DNA from: Adiantum capillus-veneris
Taxonomy: Eukaryota > Streptophyta > Polypodiopsida > Polypodiales > Pteridaceae
DNA length: 64,000 nt
Reading direction: 5' to 3'
Assembly: GCA_014529385.2 (NCBI GenBank)
Contig: CM043951.1
Location: forward strand, 111,685,469-111,749,468
Part shown: one piece after another, positions 10,276 through 21,535 of the stretch
How positions within the stretch are numbered: position 1 is the stretch's first letter
Layout of the letters: every line of letters begins with the position of its first letter
Translations under genes and position numbers: made by a program
Notes under the pieces: generated by a model
Told to the model about the DNA's origin: nothing
Seen by the model: the letters and a program-made list of their open reading frames with translations, nothing else
Database searches by the model: none

Positions 10276-10710
10276 TCAACAAAGCACATTGCTGTCCATT
10301 ATCATTATGTCAGGTATGAAGTACGCAAAGGAACCATTATGGTTGAACACTGTCCAAGTGACCAGATGATTGCAGACATTTTGACCAAAGGCCTCAACGA
10401 GTCACGTCTCATCCTCTTGCGCTCGGAGCTTGGAGTTGCTTCGACCTCACTCTTTCTAGATTAGCTTCTTTGCTATTGTAATAGCTTTGTACATATGACA
10501 TTGTAATCTTTTAGGTACCATGCACTATGCACACTCCACATTTGCACATTGTGATCTCTAAGTCACTTGAATATTTGTACATAGATGCACAATTCACTTT
10601 CACATCATCATCGCTGGTTCATATTTTCACATTGTATAGGGGCTTGGGTTTTTCCCTTGAACTCCCCAAGGGTTTTTTCATCCAAAGCTAGAGACCTTTG
10701 TTTAAGTGGG
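10276..10710 (+). pseudogene. Copia RNase H C-terminal fragment and 3' untranslated part
   Basis: The plus-strand translation (10258-10464 frame) gives TKHIAVHYHYVRYEV, CPSDQMIADILTKGL and the tail LGVASTSLF. This is nearly identical to the end of the copia polyprotein at 24793-26049 on the minus strand. Everything upstream of the last 60-70 RNase H residues is missing, so this is a 5'-truncated copy. The 3' untranslated part ends in the polypurine tract at about 10701-10712 (TTTAAGTGGGGG), directly before the LTR. Confidence 0.85.
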
Positions 10711-10712
10711 GG

Positions 10713-10855
10713 TGTTGGAGCTATATATGGCTCACTCTACTCAACTTGGTCTCACCTATATATTTGTATCTTGTCCTCAATATGAATCAATCTTTGGGAG
10801 CGTATATGGTGTGTCTCTTGTCTCGTCTCTCTCTCTTTCTCTCTACATCTCAACA
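10713..10855 (+). repeat. Copia 3' LTR (truncated copy)
   Basis: This is a 143-base LTR, TGTTGGAGC to CATCTCAACA, preceded by the polypurine tract. It is nearly identical, in opposite orientation, to the LTRs at 24444-24586 and 32525-32673. It contains TATATATGG and a CT-rich 3' part. It is followed by CCATC, but the matching left flank has been lost with the 5' part of the element. Confidence 0.9.
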
Positions 10856-10895
10856 CCATCTACGAACTTCATCTGGTGATTCGGTGAGCATACGT

Positions 10896-12028
10896 CGTGA
10901 GCGGGAGGAAAACACACACAGCGCCTCTATAACTACCCAACACACAATCTTGGGAAGATACACACACACACACTATGGGGCACCACTCGGCTTACACAAC
11001 ACACCTGGCCAAGACACGGAACACACCTATGGAGCGAGAGGAGAGAGACTATCCACTTGCCCACTCCACACAGACACACACACCCAAAAAACTCAGCTCA
11101 AAAGAGGAGAATTTCTGATGTTTAGATACAAATGAGCTTGGGCCAACACCAATGGGGCAAATAGCTCACACAATATGGGTAAAACATGCTAGATACAATC
11201 AGCAACTCGAGCGGAAGCTTCGCTCATAGGAGAAACTTACACAGCAAAAATAGCAGAAAAAGAGTGAGTAATTTGGAAAAATGGACAGCGCCATCGTGTT
11301 CAGAACGGCTCAAAACCCCATTCTACAATGTCAAAGTGCTCAAATCCGACCTCGGATAAGCAGTTTACGGCCAAAACAGGCTCCAAAAACCCCAAAAACA
11401 CACCTGCAGCTGTTTCTCCTCTCTTCTCCACGTTTCTTCTGGTCTTATCTCCATTTTTTCAGCTCCCACACTTAGCTTTATTACTTGGGCACCCTTGGCC
11501 TTTTAGATGACCTCAAACGGACCCCGAACAGGCCAAAAACTGACCTTGCAGTGCATAGTTGTCACCTTTTTTGCATCATCCGCACACTTGGTACTGAGTT
11601 TTTCCAAATAATGCATCCCGCAACCACGTGAAGTGGCGCCAAAAAGTGATTCTAATGATGACCTTTCTACATAACTCTCACAAAAAAACACCACTTTGTG
11701 TCCGTATTCATCCACGTGCAAATATTGACCCCGTTCGGCCTCCTGACGCCACTCGATGCCATCTGACGCACCTGCTTACCTCATGTTGTCGGCCCGCAGA
11801 TAGCTTCCTCGAGAATTTTTACGTGCTACCAACTCCTCCTTATTGTAGGAAAAACACACTAGTACTAATAATAGTGAAAATCGATGCACTATGTACACCC
11901 TGTCCTACCTGTACACATGTGGGCCTCACGTAACCACCTAGCTCTGAAAAATGGGCAATTATTTATTTGATGCACCATACATGTATATGTACATATGCGC
12001 AATCAATTGCTCCAAAAAACTCCTGACA
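10896..12028 (-). repeat. 3' LTR of the Tat element
   Basis: It pairs with 18463-19589. The left boundary reads CGTGAGCGGG against TGTGAGCGGG in the other copy, so the terminal T appears mutated. The right boundary is CTCCTGACA in both. It contains a CACA-rich segment (about 10910-11090) and numerous scattered mismatches relative to its partner, more than between the chromovirus LTRs at 57.3 and 62.3 kb, so this insertion is older. Confidence 0.9.
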
Positions 12029-12043
12029 TGATTTGCCCATCCC
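12029..12043 (-). other. Polypurine tract of the Tat element
   Basis: On the minus strand the bases between the end of the integrase frame and the 3' LTR read as a purine-rich run (AGGGGATGGGCAAATCA) abutting the LTR, the expected place for second-strand priming. Confidence 0.6.
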
Positions 12044-13849
12044 CTAGCTTGCTAGATCATTCATGATCAGCAGCAGCATAGAGAGAGATATGAGACTCGC
12101 CGCATCACAGGTCTCCTCATCCCTCACCAACACTGCTTTATCCACAGACAGCTCATCTTGCTCCACCATCATCAATCTAGCATGATACAATTTAACACGC
12201 AATCCATTTACCCTTGACTTATGTAGAACACCATCCAGGTTAGCCAGCTGATATGTGCCATTTGGAAAACACTCCACTACCTTGAAAGGGCCTTCCCACT
12301 TAATTTGAAACTTATTTTGGAAGGTGTTGTCCAACTTACTGTTGTAGCGCAAAACCAAGTCATGTTTCTTGATACCCTTAATTTTGAACTTTTCATTTAT
12401 CTTTGCCAAAGCCTTATCCTGCATCTGCCCGTAATGCTCCAATGCGCTAACCCTATCCAACTGGACCTCTTGTAACTGCAAGAGCCTCTCTTTGAATGCA
12501 TCACTACGCGGCCCAGGAAACTTCTCTAACATCTTGATCGCAGGAAACTCTACCTCCACAGGCAATAGTGCTTCCTTTCCATACACCAAATGAAATGGAG
12601 TAAACCCTGTACCTGTCTTCACCGAAGTACGGTAAGCCCATAATGCACTAGGAAATTCCAAATCCCAATTCTTTCCTTGGTGCTCTGTCACTTTAGAAAG
12701 AATTTGTACCAACTCACCATTGAATCTTTCATTTAAGCCATTACATTGTGGGTAATAAGGAGTGGTATGATGGTGCCTAATCTTCATCTTTGCGCATAAG
12801 AAGTCTAGCAGTTTAGCTCTAAATCCTGGCCCCTTATCTAAAAGTAGCTCTAATGGCACCCCAAACTTGCAACATATTTCATCATACACAAATTTTGCCA
12901 CATCCTTTGCAGTGATCTTTTTTACTGCTATAGCCTCTGCCCATCTAGAGAGATAGTCCACTGCCGTCAAAATATAGCTTTTGCCCCTGCTTGTGATAGG
13001 TAACAGGCCTATTGCATCAATCCCCCACTTTTCAAACACATCAAACGCCATAATGGTTTCTCGTAGCTCTGGCTTCAACACTCTCTTCCTAAATGCTTGA
13101 CACCTATTGCAAGACCTACACCAATGGTGAACATCCTTGTGCAAACTAGGCCATACATACCCCTCTTGCAAAATCTTATGCAAGGCGATCTTTAGAGCAA
13201 AATGGCCACCACATGCGCCTTCATGATTCTCTTCCAACACTCTATAAAGCTCCTCTCGCCAAGGTACACGTCTCAACACGAGATCAGCCCCTTTCATGTA
13301 TAAGACATCACCAATCAATTTGTACATGTATGCTCTACGCACAAAGCCATACTTCTTAGACTTCTGAATCTCCTTTGGAATGATTCCTGTTAGCAAAAAC
13401 TCCTCTTCTTGAGCCAAACTTTCCCGGCCATGATAAAGAGGTAAAGTGGTCCTCAACACAAATAGCTCCCCATACATTCCTTGAGCTGCTTCATGTGCCT
13501 CTCCATTTAGAGCACGTTCAATGTGTCTGATGCTCCATGCTTCGAGATTTTTTAACAGGCCTTTAGTTCTGAAGCACATTTCCTTCAATGAGGTGTTCTT
13601 GATCTTCCACACGCCTAGCACTTGCTTCACCACTAACAAGGCATCACCTTTTATGCTCAACCTTCTAGCCCCATGCTTCAAACAAATGTGTAATCCAGCT
13701 TCCAACGTAGCATATTCAGCCTCATTGTTACTATGCGCATCCAACTTGAACCCTTTCTTGCATACTAGCTTCCCCTCTGGATCATAAAGTGCTATACCCC
13801 CTGAAGCTGCATCATGGCTCTTTTTGTATGAACCATCAAAGAACAACAC
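12044..13849 (-). pseudogene. pol: Tat pol C-terminal part: archaeal-like RNase H and integrase
   Basis: 601 residues in the same frame as the upstream pol but separated by TAG at 13862-13864. Residues 1-130: a second RNase H with FFDGS, NNEAEYATLEAGL and IKGDALLVVKQV; the fourth carboxylate position reads NGEAHEAA, with His where Asp is usual. Residues about 205-250: integrase zinc domain, H-x-H then C-x2-C in HEGACGGHFALKIALHKIL and WCRSCNRCQ. Residues 275-376: integrase core with GIDAIG, LLDKGPGF and NERFNGEL; the last Asp and Glu are 35 residues apart as in DD35E. The C-terminal domain has KIKGIKKHDLVLRYNSKLDN and FQIKWEGPFKVVE. No chromodomain. All three integrase catalytic acids are kept. 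Confidence 0.9.
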
Positions 13850-13864
13850 ATGTGCATTGCTGAT

Positions 13865-14293
13865 CTATGGCACTTCTTCAACTACCTTTCTCACCACCTC
13901 TTCCTTAACAATAAGGGGATTCTCCTTGTAGGTGAACAAATCAGCTAGGCTAGCCCTTGTACTGTCTTCCACTAGAAAAGAGAACTCAAACTCTTGCAGC
14001 TCAATTACCCATTTCTTCACCACATTTGACATGTTAGTACCATTAATTAACTGTGGCAAAAAGGCATAACTTGTCAAGAAAACAAAAGGCCGTGGTAGCA
14101 AGTAATGACGAAATCGTCGACAAGCAAATATTACACTGGCCATCACTAGCTCTACTTCCGAGAACTTTCTCTCCGCTACCAACTTCACTCGGCTTGCACA
14201 ATACACTGGCCTCAAATAATGGCTGCCCTTCCCCTTTTGCAATAGCATGGCTCCAATGGCATCATCCCCTACAGATGGATTTACATAAAACAC
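13865..14293 (-). pseudogene. pol: Tat pol RNase H (connection-like) segment between two amber stops
   Basis: 142 residues in frame with the RT part upstream, after TAG at 14300-14302, which replaces the Trp seen in the related copy (APRWDEPFYVN at 53.7 kb). It is the usual Ty3 RNase H by position, but the active site is degenerate: FYVNPSVG has Asn in place of the first Asp, and the usual T/S-D-H is FLTSYAF. The second acid (SEVELVMAS) and ADLF remain. The other Tat copy shows the same Asn and also lacks the third Asp, so this looks like a property of the family and not decay of one copy. Confidence 0.85.
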
Positions 14294-14299
14294 TTTCTC

Positions 14300-17200
14300 C
14301 TAATTAGGAGCCTGCATGGATGACAACCCCCCTAACACCTCTTTCACCTCTTGAAACACTTCTTCACACTTGTCATCCCATTGCAATGGATCATGCTTTG
14401 CCACTTGTTGTAATGGATAAAGAATATGAGAAGACAATGGAATAAACCGTGCCATGTACTTCACTTTGTGTATAAAGGTTGCCAATTGCTTCGTACTCGT
14501 AGGTGATGGAAGAAGAATAATAGACTTAACCTTGTCTGGATCAGCCTCAATGCCATTTTCTGAAACCATGTGGCCCAACAACTTTACCCTTGGCTGTGCT
14601 AGATGACATTTTTTTGGATTTAGTTGTCCTCCACATTCATCATATCGAGCCAACACCATCTGCAGCTTCTCATGGTGTTCAACCCTACTGCTGTAGACAC
14701 AGAAGTCGTCCATAAAAGCTTTAACACAACTACCAATGAATGGTTCCAATACCCAATTTGCTCTCTCTTGATAGAAGGAAGGTCCATTTGACAACCCAGA
14801 TGGCAATACTGTGTAGCAATAGCAACCCCATGGCGTAATAAAAGTGGTCTTTGTGCGATCTTTAAGAGCAATCTTCAATTGAAAATAGCCTGAAAAACCA
14901 TCACACACACTGTACCTCTCATAACCAGCCACTGAATCCAAGATCTGATCGATGAATGGAAGAGGATATGGGTTCTTCTTAGTGGCTGCATTTAAGGGTT
15001 TAAAATCTACACAAATTCTCCACTTCCCATCCTTCTTTGGAATGACTACAACTGGACTCACCCATTCTGTGGTCTCCACAGGGACTATGAACCCTGCCTT
15101 CAATAACTTGTCCACCTCTTCTCGCAAGGCTTCCATTTTCTCTTGACCCATCCTTCTTAGCCTTTGCTGCACTGGCTTAGCACCTTCTTTCAGTTCTATA
15201 TGCATATCTTCGCCCTTGAACCCTCTGATCTCTTCATATGAAGTAATGAACAAATCACGAAAACTAGCCAGCATGTGCAAATATATATCCTTCTCCATAG
15301 TTGAGAGGTCTCCACTGATCATTTGTGTCATCAATTCCTGCTTCTTTGACAACTCAACCTTGGTTTGCATCAGCCCTTCAATCACTTCATAAGGCCCTTC
15401 ACTTTCATCTTCAACCTCATTCTCAAATGCAACTAAACCAAAGTCCTCGATTTCTTTGTCCATCAAAAGAAATGCAACATCAGCATCCTCATCACTGTTG
15501 GTAGTGCTATCACTATCCTCATCTGTCACCGTGGAAGAGTCTTCATCACTAGACTCATCCTCCTCTTCATAAAGCTCCTCTAATCGTTTCCTTGTGTCCA
15601 TATTATAAAGCTTCTTGGTAACTGTCTTTCCATAGAGGCTAATCGTACCATGTCGCCAATCTTGAACAGCTCCCACTGCATGTAACCATGGTCTGCCCAG
15701 TATAATAGGATATGCTCCCAACCCTGCTGGCATCACATGAAAATCAACCACTAACTTTGCATCATATGCCTCCACTTCTAAGCACTTTACAACACCCAAG
15801 CATTTTACTTTTTGATGGTTTGCCAATCTGATCCGGAAACCTGACACCCCAGACACTGTAAGACCCATCTGCTCAACGCATGAGTGTGTAATGACACATA
15901 TTTGGGCTCCACCATCCACATAACCTTGTCCCAAATTTTTCCTTTTATGCCACACATCTACTATTGGGCAAATGTCTGGTAGCACATCCATTGCGAACAC
16001 CTTTACTGAACCTCTCTCTAGCTCTGTCTCCATTGGGTTAACCATCCTCTTCCACTGTCGCTTTAGCTTAGGCACCATCTCTATAAGCTGCCGAAAAGTA
16101 ACATCTGCCTTCATGCTCGTCAAATCCTCCTTCAAGTCATAGCTTAATTGCCCATCCCCTAGTGGAAAATCTGAAACATGAAACTTTCGACGAGCTCTCC
16201 TTTTCCTCTTGGCCTTGACATCCTCGCCTTCATGGCTCTTTCCTTTCTTCTTACTAGGACCTGGGGCACTTATTCCTTCCTTATCCTCTGTGGTCCTCTT
16301 CCCAATAGGCATCACTAATGTATCCTCTAGCTTTGATGCCTTCTCCAAGGTAACTACACTTAACACTTTTGTCTTTCCCTTTTCCTCCTGGGTCAGTCCA
16401 CTGGTTCCTTCGTCTCCCTTAATTTCTATGCCATAATCATTTGACCTAAGTAGCACCTGTCTTGGCAATGGATACATGTCTCCCCCCATCCTTGGTGGCT
16501 TATCACATTGCGGGCTGATGTGACCCAACTCTCCACAAGTATAACATGTGGGCGTCTGCCTCCAAAACCTACCATTGCTTTGTCCAACACCATTCCTAGG
16601 CCTTTCTTCACCTCCTGGATGATTTGCAAACCTCCCTCGACCTCGATTATTTCCCACTTGACCTAGCATGTTTAGGCTGAGATTCTTCATCAAATCTACC
16701 ATTTGCCTCATGTCTTGCCTTAGCCCATCATCTTGCACTGTTGTAGTGACCACTGCTGACATAACCTCAGTAGTAACAGGAACCACTGGTTCGTGATGAA
16801 CCCCTGACATGCGACCTTGTAAAGACTCTATAGGATGAAATTCAGACCTCATGGGCAAAGACTCCACCCCTAACAGGCTCATTTTCCTCAACTTCCACTC
16901 TTTTTTCCTTGATACCTCTAGTGTATCTTCATATGTCCTAGGCATCTTTAGCTCCACTCTCCAACGTATATTCTCCCAAAGACCAGCTAAGAACCTGTCC
17001 TTCTTCATCATGTCAGGTGGGGGTACATGTGGTGTTAAGGCCTTGCACATTCGCTCCCATACCAATGAAAAATTACGTATGTACGCATCTACTGGCTCAC
17101 CTTCCTTTTGCACCAAATCGTGTACTTCTTGCCACACTTTGTCAGGATATTCTATCTTCACAAACTCCACTTCCAACCCATGTCGTAGATTGTCCCAACT

Positions 17201-17467
17201 CAACCTTACAGGTGGATCAGCCACACGCAACTCCTCTTCAAATGCTTTAGACCAAACTCGTGCATCACTCTTCAAACAAATTTGGAGAAGGCGTAACATC
17301 TGCGCAGGGTCATGAATCTGGTTGCTAATGCAGGCAACCTCCATCGTTTCCAAAAATTCTTCCACATCTTCATCACTTCTTCCATGAAACTCTGGATAAG
17401 AGAAAGCCATGGCTACCCAAGTTTCAATGCTTTGAGAACCCCTTTGAACACACGTGCAAGAACCCAA
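14300..17467 (-). pseudogene. gag-pol: Tat gag-protease-reverse transcriptase
   Basis: 1055 residues up to the TAG at 14300. The likely start is MAFSYPEFHG at 17410; the in-frame ATG at 17467 adds 19 residues. Residues 20-210: gag core (WDNLRHGLEVEF, DRFLAGLWENIRWRVELKMP). About 306-319: zinc knuckle CYTCGELGHISPQC, intact C-x2-C-x4-H-x4-C. 330-480: charged linker with basic runs. About 515: protease YVDGGAQICVI, then YPIILGRPWLHA. 640-700: acidic Asp/Ser/Glu linker. 740-1000: reverse transcriptase with WVSPVVVIPKKDGKWRICVD, PLPFIDQILD, LPSGLSNGPSFYQE and the active site AFMDDF (about 918). Gag, protease and RT are fused in one frame with no frameshift. Apart from the terminal stop it looks intact. 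Confidence 0.92.
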
Positions 17468-18439
17468 AACTTTTGACTACCCAATCCCCATAAACTTCAA
17501 TGAAGCTCAACTTTCGATAAGGAAAAACACATGCACATCAAATGAGTTTTCATAGTTGATCATCGGAATTACAAAAGGCAAAGGACATTCCAAGATCTCT
17601 CGTAATCTTCTTGGCCCAAACATAAAGAATATGCGCTACTGGAAAAAAATCTTCCTGGACACATGAACATTTATCTGGATTCTTTGAGTTAAATGAAATG
17701 GAGTGAATCGAGGGCCATTTTGATCATCCATTAAAGCCAACCATGAAGCTCCCAAGAAGGCAAACCTAACTTAACCTCTAATTTTGCCAAAATTTCAGCA
17801 GCATAACAGCATAAATGGCTCAAAAGACCAAAAAACCAGCCATCATAACTTGAAAAATTTTGGCAGAGTTTCCCCAAAAATAGAGCAGTAGGAACCCAAA
17901 ATATAGACTGTATATGTATGCATAAACTGTCAACAATAGAACCCGAGCATCAAGTAGGACTCACTAGTACATAGCCTATGGCGAGGTCACAAAAAGGGTG
18001 CTCCAGCTACCTGTATCACCGAAAGGATCTCTACATTTGAGAATCCCCCAGCTCAATAAAAACCTCACACTATCGACCCTCACACGAAGGCTAATGCAAA
18101 TCGCGTATAGTCAAGTCTCAAAAATGACTATCTTCCAGACCAAGTCTCAGAAATAGCTGGGACTGCCAAATACAACCAAGTATGGCTCCACAAATGCGTA
18201 CAATGGCAGTTTCCACAAGTAACGTACAATCCAGCAGACAATGCGCTCAAATAGGCGCCAAGTGATGCATACCCACTACAACTGCAAGTGACATCACTGC
18301 TAGTATATCACTGTACTCCAGCTACCTGTACCTGTGTGAATCACTTGTACCTGTACCTGTCCCTGTAACCTGTAACCTGTAACCTGTAATCCCGAATCTC
18401 GAAGCTTGAAGCTCGAAACAGAAGGTACTCGAAGAAGAT
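17468..18439 (-). other. Untranslated leader of the Tat element
   Basis: About 970 bases between the gag start and the primer-binding site, without a credible reading frame. Near its 5' end (18325-18392) is a run of ACCTGT-type hexamers (CCTGTACCTGT and CCTGTAACCTGT forms). Long leaders are usual in Tat elements and would hold dimerisation and packaging signals; none can be recognised from sequence alone. Confidence 0.6.
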
Positions 18440-18456
18440 CCTCCGTGGGGGCGCCA
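18440..18456 (-). other. Primer-binding site of the Tat element
   Basis: The minus strand reads TGGCGCCCCCACGGAGG six bases inside the 5' LTR. It begins TGGCGCC, complementary to a tRNA 3' end ...GGCGCCA. The exact primer tRNA (Lys- or Arg-type ends are possible) cannot be fixed by eye. Confidence 0.7.
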
Positions 18457-18462
18457 AAAGAA

Positions 18463-19589
18463 TGTGAGCGGGAGGAAAACACACACAGCCCCTCTATAAC
18501 TACCCAACACACACTCTTGGGAAGATACACACACACACTATGGGGCACCACTCGGCTTACACAACACACCTAGCCGAGATAGGGAACACACATATGGAGC
18601 GAGAGGAGAGAGACTATCCACTTGCCCACTCCACACAGACACACACACCCAAAAAACTTAGCTCAAAAGAGGAGAATTTCTAATGTTTAGATGCAAATGA
18701 GCTTGGGCCAACACCAATGGGGCAAATAGCTCACATAATATGGGTAAAACATGCCAGATACAATCAGAAACTGAGGCAGAAGCTTCTCTCATAGGAGAAA
18801 CTTACACAATAAAAACAGAAGAAAAAGAGTGAGGAGTTTGGCAAAATGGACAGCACCATCGCGTCTGGAACGGCTCAAAACCCCAGTCTACGATGTCAAA
18901 GTGCTCAAATCTGACCTCGGATGAGCAGTTTACGGCCAAAACAGGCTCCAAAATCCCCAAAAACACACCTGCGGCTGTTCCTCCTCTCTTCTCCACGTTT
19001 TTTATGGTATTCTCTCCTTTTTTTCAGATCCCACACTTAGCTTTATTACTTGGGCACCCTTGGCCTTTTAGATGACCTCAAACGGACCTCGAACAGGCCA
19101 AAAACTGACCTCGTAGTGCATGGTTGTCACCTTTTTTGCATCATCCGCACACTTGGTACTCAGTTTTTCCAAATAATGCATCCCGCAACCACGTGAAGTG
19201 GCCCAAAAATTTGTCCTAATGATGACCTTTCTGCATAACTCTCACAAGAAAACACCACTTTGTGTCCGTATTCATCCACGTGCAAATATTGACCCCGTTC
19301 GGCCTCCTGACGCCACTCGATGCCATTTGACGCACCTGTTTACCTCATGTCGTCGGCCCGCGGATAGCTTCCTCGAGAAGTTTTACGCGCTACCAACTCC
19401 TCATTGTAGTAAAAACACACTAGTACTGATAATAGTGAAAATCGATGCACTATGTACACCCTGTCCTACCTGTACACATGTGGGCCCCACGTAACCACTT
19501 GGCTCTGAGAAATGGGCAATTCTTTATTTGATGCACCATACATGTATATGTACATATGCGCAATCCCTTGCTCCAAAAAACTCCTGACA
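18463..19589 (-). repeat. 5' LTR of the Tat element
   Basis: It pairs with 10896-12028. It begins TGTGAGCGGG and ends CTCCTGACA on the plus strand, so TG...CA in both orientations, and lies next to the primer-binding site at 18440-18456. Bases 19590-19593 (ACGT) match 10892-10895. Confidence 0.92.
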
Positions 19590-20166
19590 ACGTTGTCCGA
19601 TTTTGCATTGCAGCATATCCACGCGTTCACATTGAGTAGAGCTACACATTAGACACTTTAGGTTTCGGAAACGAAGACTTGCAAATTTTGGTCAGACATC
19701 CTACGTGATTCTGCACCAGGTGTTTTGGGTTGGGGTTTTGGTTCATAGACCATAGGGAGAGCGACCTATTGGTGTTAGTAGGGTATCCTTCAAGTTCTCT
19801 GGCGTTTCGAGAGTGTTTGATGGGAATTCAGCTCTAGAAAGCGTTGTAAGAAGTTTCCTCTTATGCACTCTTGAAGGCTGTGACTTAGACATTGGGTAGA
19901 GACCTCTGTAGGAATTAGTTAGGAGTCGGTCAAGTGTAGGTTGACACCCTATGCCTTCTTCCACGTGCCTGCGGGTCGAGCTTCATCCTTAGCTGACAAA
20001 TCTTGTTGGGTGAGTTCTCGCTGTGCTGACATCCGTCACGGCGTATCCGTCCAACACGTATCCGTGACTTTATCAAATCCATCTAGTCGCTCTCCAATGT
20101 AAACTAGGGACATTGATACCAGCCAGCCTTCTGCCATGCTACCCTTTGGACGTCATGCCTTCTGAC
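19590..20166. other. CACTA interior or unassigned
   Basis: No gene recognised. It lies between the right end of the Tat insertion and CACTA transposase remnants, so it is probably the 3' part of the CACTA element. A short repeat of CGTATCCGT is present near 20041-20070. Confidence 0.35.
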
Positions 20167-20463
20167 TCACATATCCCTTAAGTGTTTGCATGAAACTTCT
20201 AAAAAGAATATCCATTTGGAATGTACTGTGCCAGCTATTTCCACCTCATCAACTATGTGAACAAGAAGATCCGCGTTAATGGGTAGCATGGTAGTAGGAA
20301 AGTGTTTCTCAAACATGCACACAACCTCTGCAACATTTAGTTTGGCGAATGGTATGGAGTCTACATTGGTCTCCTTTTGTGAGATCCATTGCACCAATTT
20401 CGGAAGTTTGTAGAATCTTGTGTTATGGACATCAAGAGACAAACATCCCTCAATGGCCACCAA
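20167..20463 (-). pseudogene. CACTA transposase remnant, DUF4218-like part
   Basis: The minus-strand segment has LNVAEVVCMFEKHFPTTM followed by LLVHIVDEVEIAGTVHSKWI and FLEVSCKHLRDM. This follows the DUF4218 pattern of En/Spm transposases: cxLExxFPPxFFDxMxHL, then LxxEaxxaGPVqyRWMyPfERylxxLK. Several usually conserved residues are changed. It lies 3' of the tnp2-like block at 20565-20876, in the same orientation, as in CACTA elements. Confidence 0.65.
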
Positions 20464-20564
20464 TAAAATAAACTACAAAACACGGCTAACAATGATAGTA
20501 AAGTCCACAAACAAATTTGCTACACAATTCCCACTATGATATATATATTCCACTTCAAACACAC

Positions 20565-20876
20565 CTAACACATTTTATGCCAGTCGTGTGACTTCAAACT
20601 GGTAAGCTTTATTTCTTTAGTAAAACACGTTCGGAGCGAGTGCATTACACCAGTGGGGGTCCGCACAGATCGAATGGTCTCTTTTACTTTGCATTCTTGG
20701 GCTGCTGTGAAAATCCATGGTGCTTTAGAGAGTTTTATTGATCCGTCAAATGTTGTCTGCGGCCAATATTGCTTCATACAATCCACATTTCTAAGGTCAA
20801 CCCTGGCTCCCAAAGTATCTTTCTTACGGGTCAAATGGTCCCATAGCAGATTACCCACATTCTTGAATATGTGCAT
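20565..20876 (-). pseudogene. CACTA transposase remnant, tnp2 (Transposase_21) end
   Basis: The protein starts MHIFKNVGNLLWDHLTRKKD and ends LTSLKSHDWHKMC, matching the tnp2 landmarks MHIEKNVxDxxxGTLL and (I)xGLKSHDxHxLM. Between them lies a Leu/Arg/Asp segment (GARVDLRNVDC). Only this end of tnp2 is seen; the upstream catalytic part was not found in the neighbouring frame. The fragment supports assigning the flanking inverted CACTACAAG termini to an En/Spm-type element. Confidence 0.7.
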
Positions 20877-20885
20877 TGGTTTCGA

Positions 20886-21326
20886 TCATTTCATCAATCT
20901 CTGGCTCAAATATTTCCTCGTTGGTAAAATGTGGTCTGCATGATCATCCTCTGAGCTCTCAGAGGCTACATCTTGTGGCCTCACGTATGATGCTTGACCA
21001 AACCACCTGCGAACACGTCTATTGGGTTGCAAGATTGCTGCTTGTTGGACATCATGAGAGTCAGACAAGTTATGATTCGCATCAACTCGATCTATAATAG
21101 ATGGATCAAACTCGCCAAATTTGCGAAGGTTCTGCAAAGAAACACGTCTTGTCCGTCGCACAGCATGCCAACATTGATTATTGGGACATAAGATCCTTGT
21201 TGAGAGATATGTGTTTCTGTTGTACGGCCCCACATCCTCATCACTGCTCATAATGAAGGTAAAAACCTTATAACTTGCACATAAATTTAATCTTCTATTG
21301 GCATTGACGAGCGCAAAGCGGGACAC
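20886..21326 (-). pseudogene. Possible N-terminal exon of the CACTA protein, unrecognised
   Basis: 146 codons, open and in the same orientation directly upstream of the tnp2-like fragment, separated by one stop. It contains CPNNQCWHAVRRTRR, a basic NRRVRRWFG and an acidic ASESSEDDHADH tail. I cannot match it to a known CACTA domain. It could be part of a tnpA/tnp1-type DNA-binding protein or an unrelated exon. Confidence 0.35.
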
Positions 21327-21462
21327 GGACCTCGACGTCCTCTAAAAATGCCGAGAGCCGATGCACGCTGCAAGCCGGTCACAGTAAAGCAAACAGGGGA
21401 CCAGCTAGCTTTGAGCGGCTAGGACGCAGACAATGGTGATTTGAAATATCATGGACTCTAGA

Positions 21463-21466
<4 letters not shown>

Positions 21467-21531
<65 letters not shown>
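21467..21531. repeat. (GA)n microsatellite
   Basis: About 33 uninterrupted GA dinucleotides inside LTR copy A. Copies B and C also carry GA tracts, but of different length and position. Confidence 0.95.

Positions 21532-21535
<4 letters not shown>

Larger units (their letters stand above)
10896..19589 (-). mobile_element. Full-length Tat-type Ty3 retrotransposon, minus strand
   Basis: About 8.7 kb, bounded by 1.13-kb direct LTRs (10896-12028 and 18463-19589). It has a primer-binding site next to the right LTR and one long gag-pol reading frame (17467 down to 12044) broken only by two in-frame amber stops. Order on the minus strand: gag, protease, RT, RNase H, second archaeal-like RNase H, integrase. 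That order and the second RNase H define the Tat lineage of plant Ty3 elements. The left flank ends ACGT and the right flank starts ACGT, giving a 4-base match (five with one C/T difference). It is inserted 40 bases beyond the copia LTR at 10713. Confidence 0.9.

Noticed and set aside
10697-11135. 145-codon frame across the copia LTR and Tat LTR
   Set aside because: It joins two unrelated LTRs and a CACA-rich stretch. No protein family.
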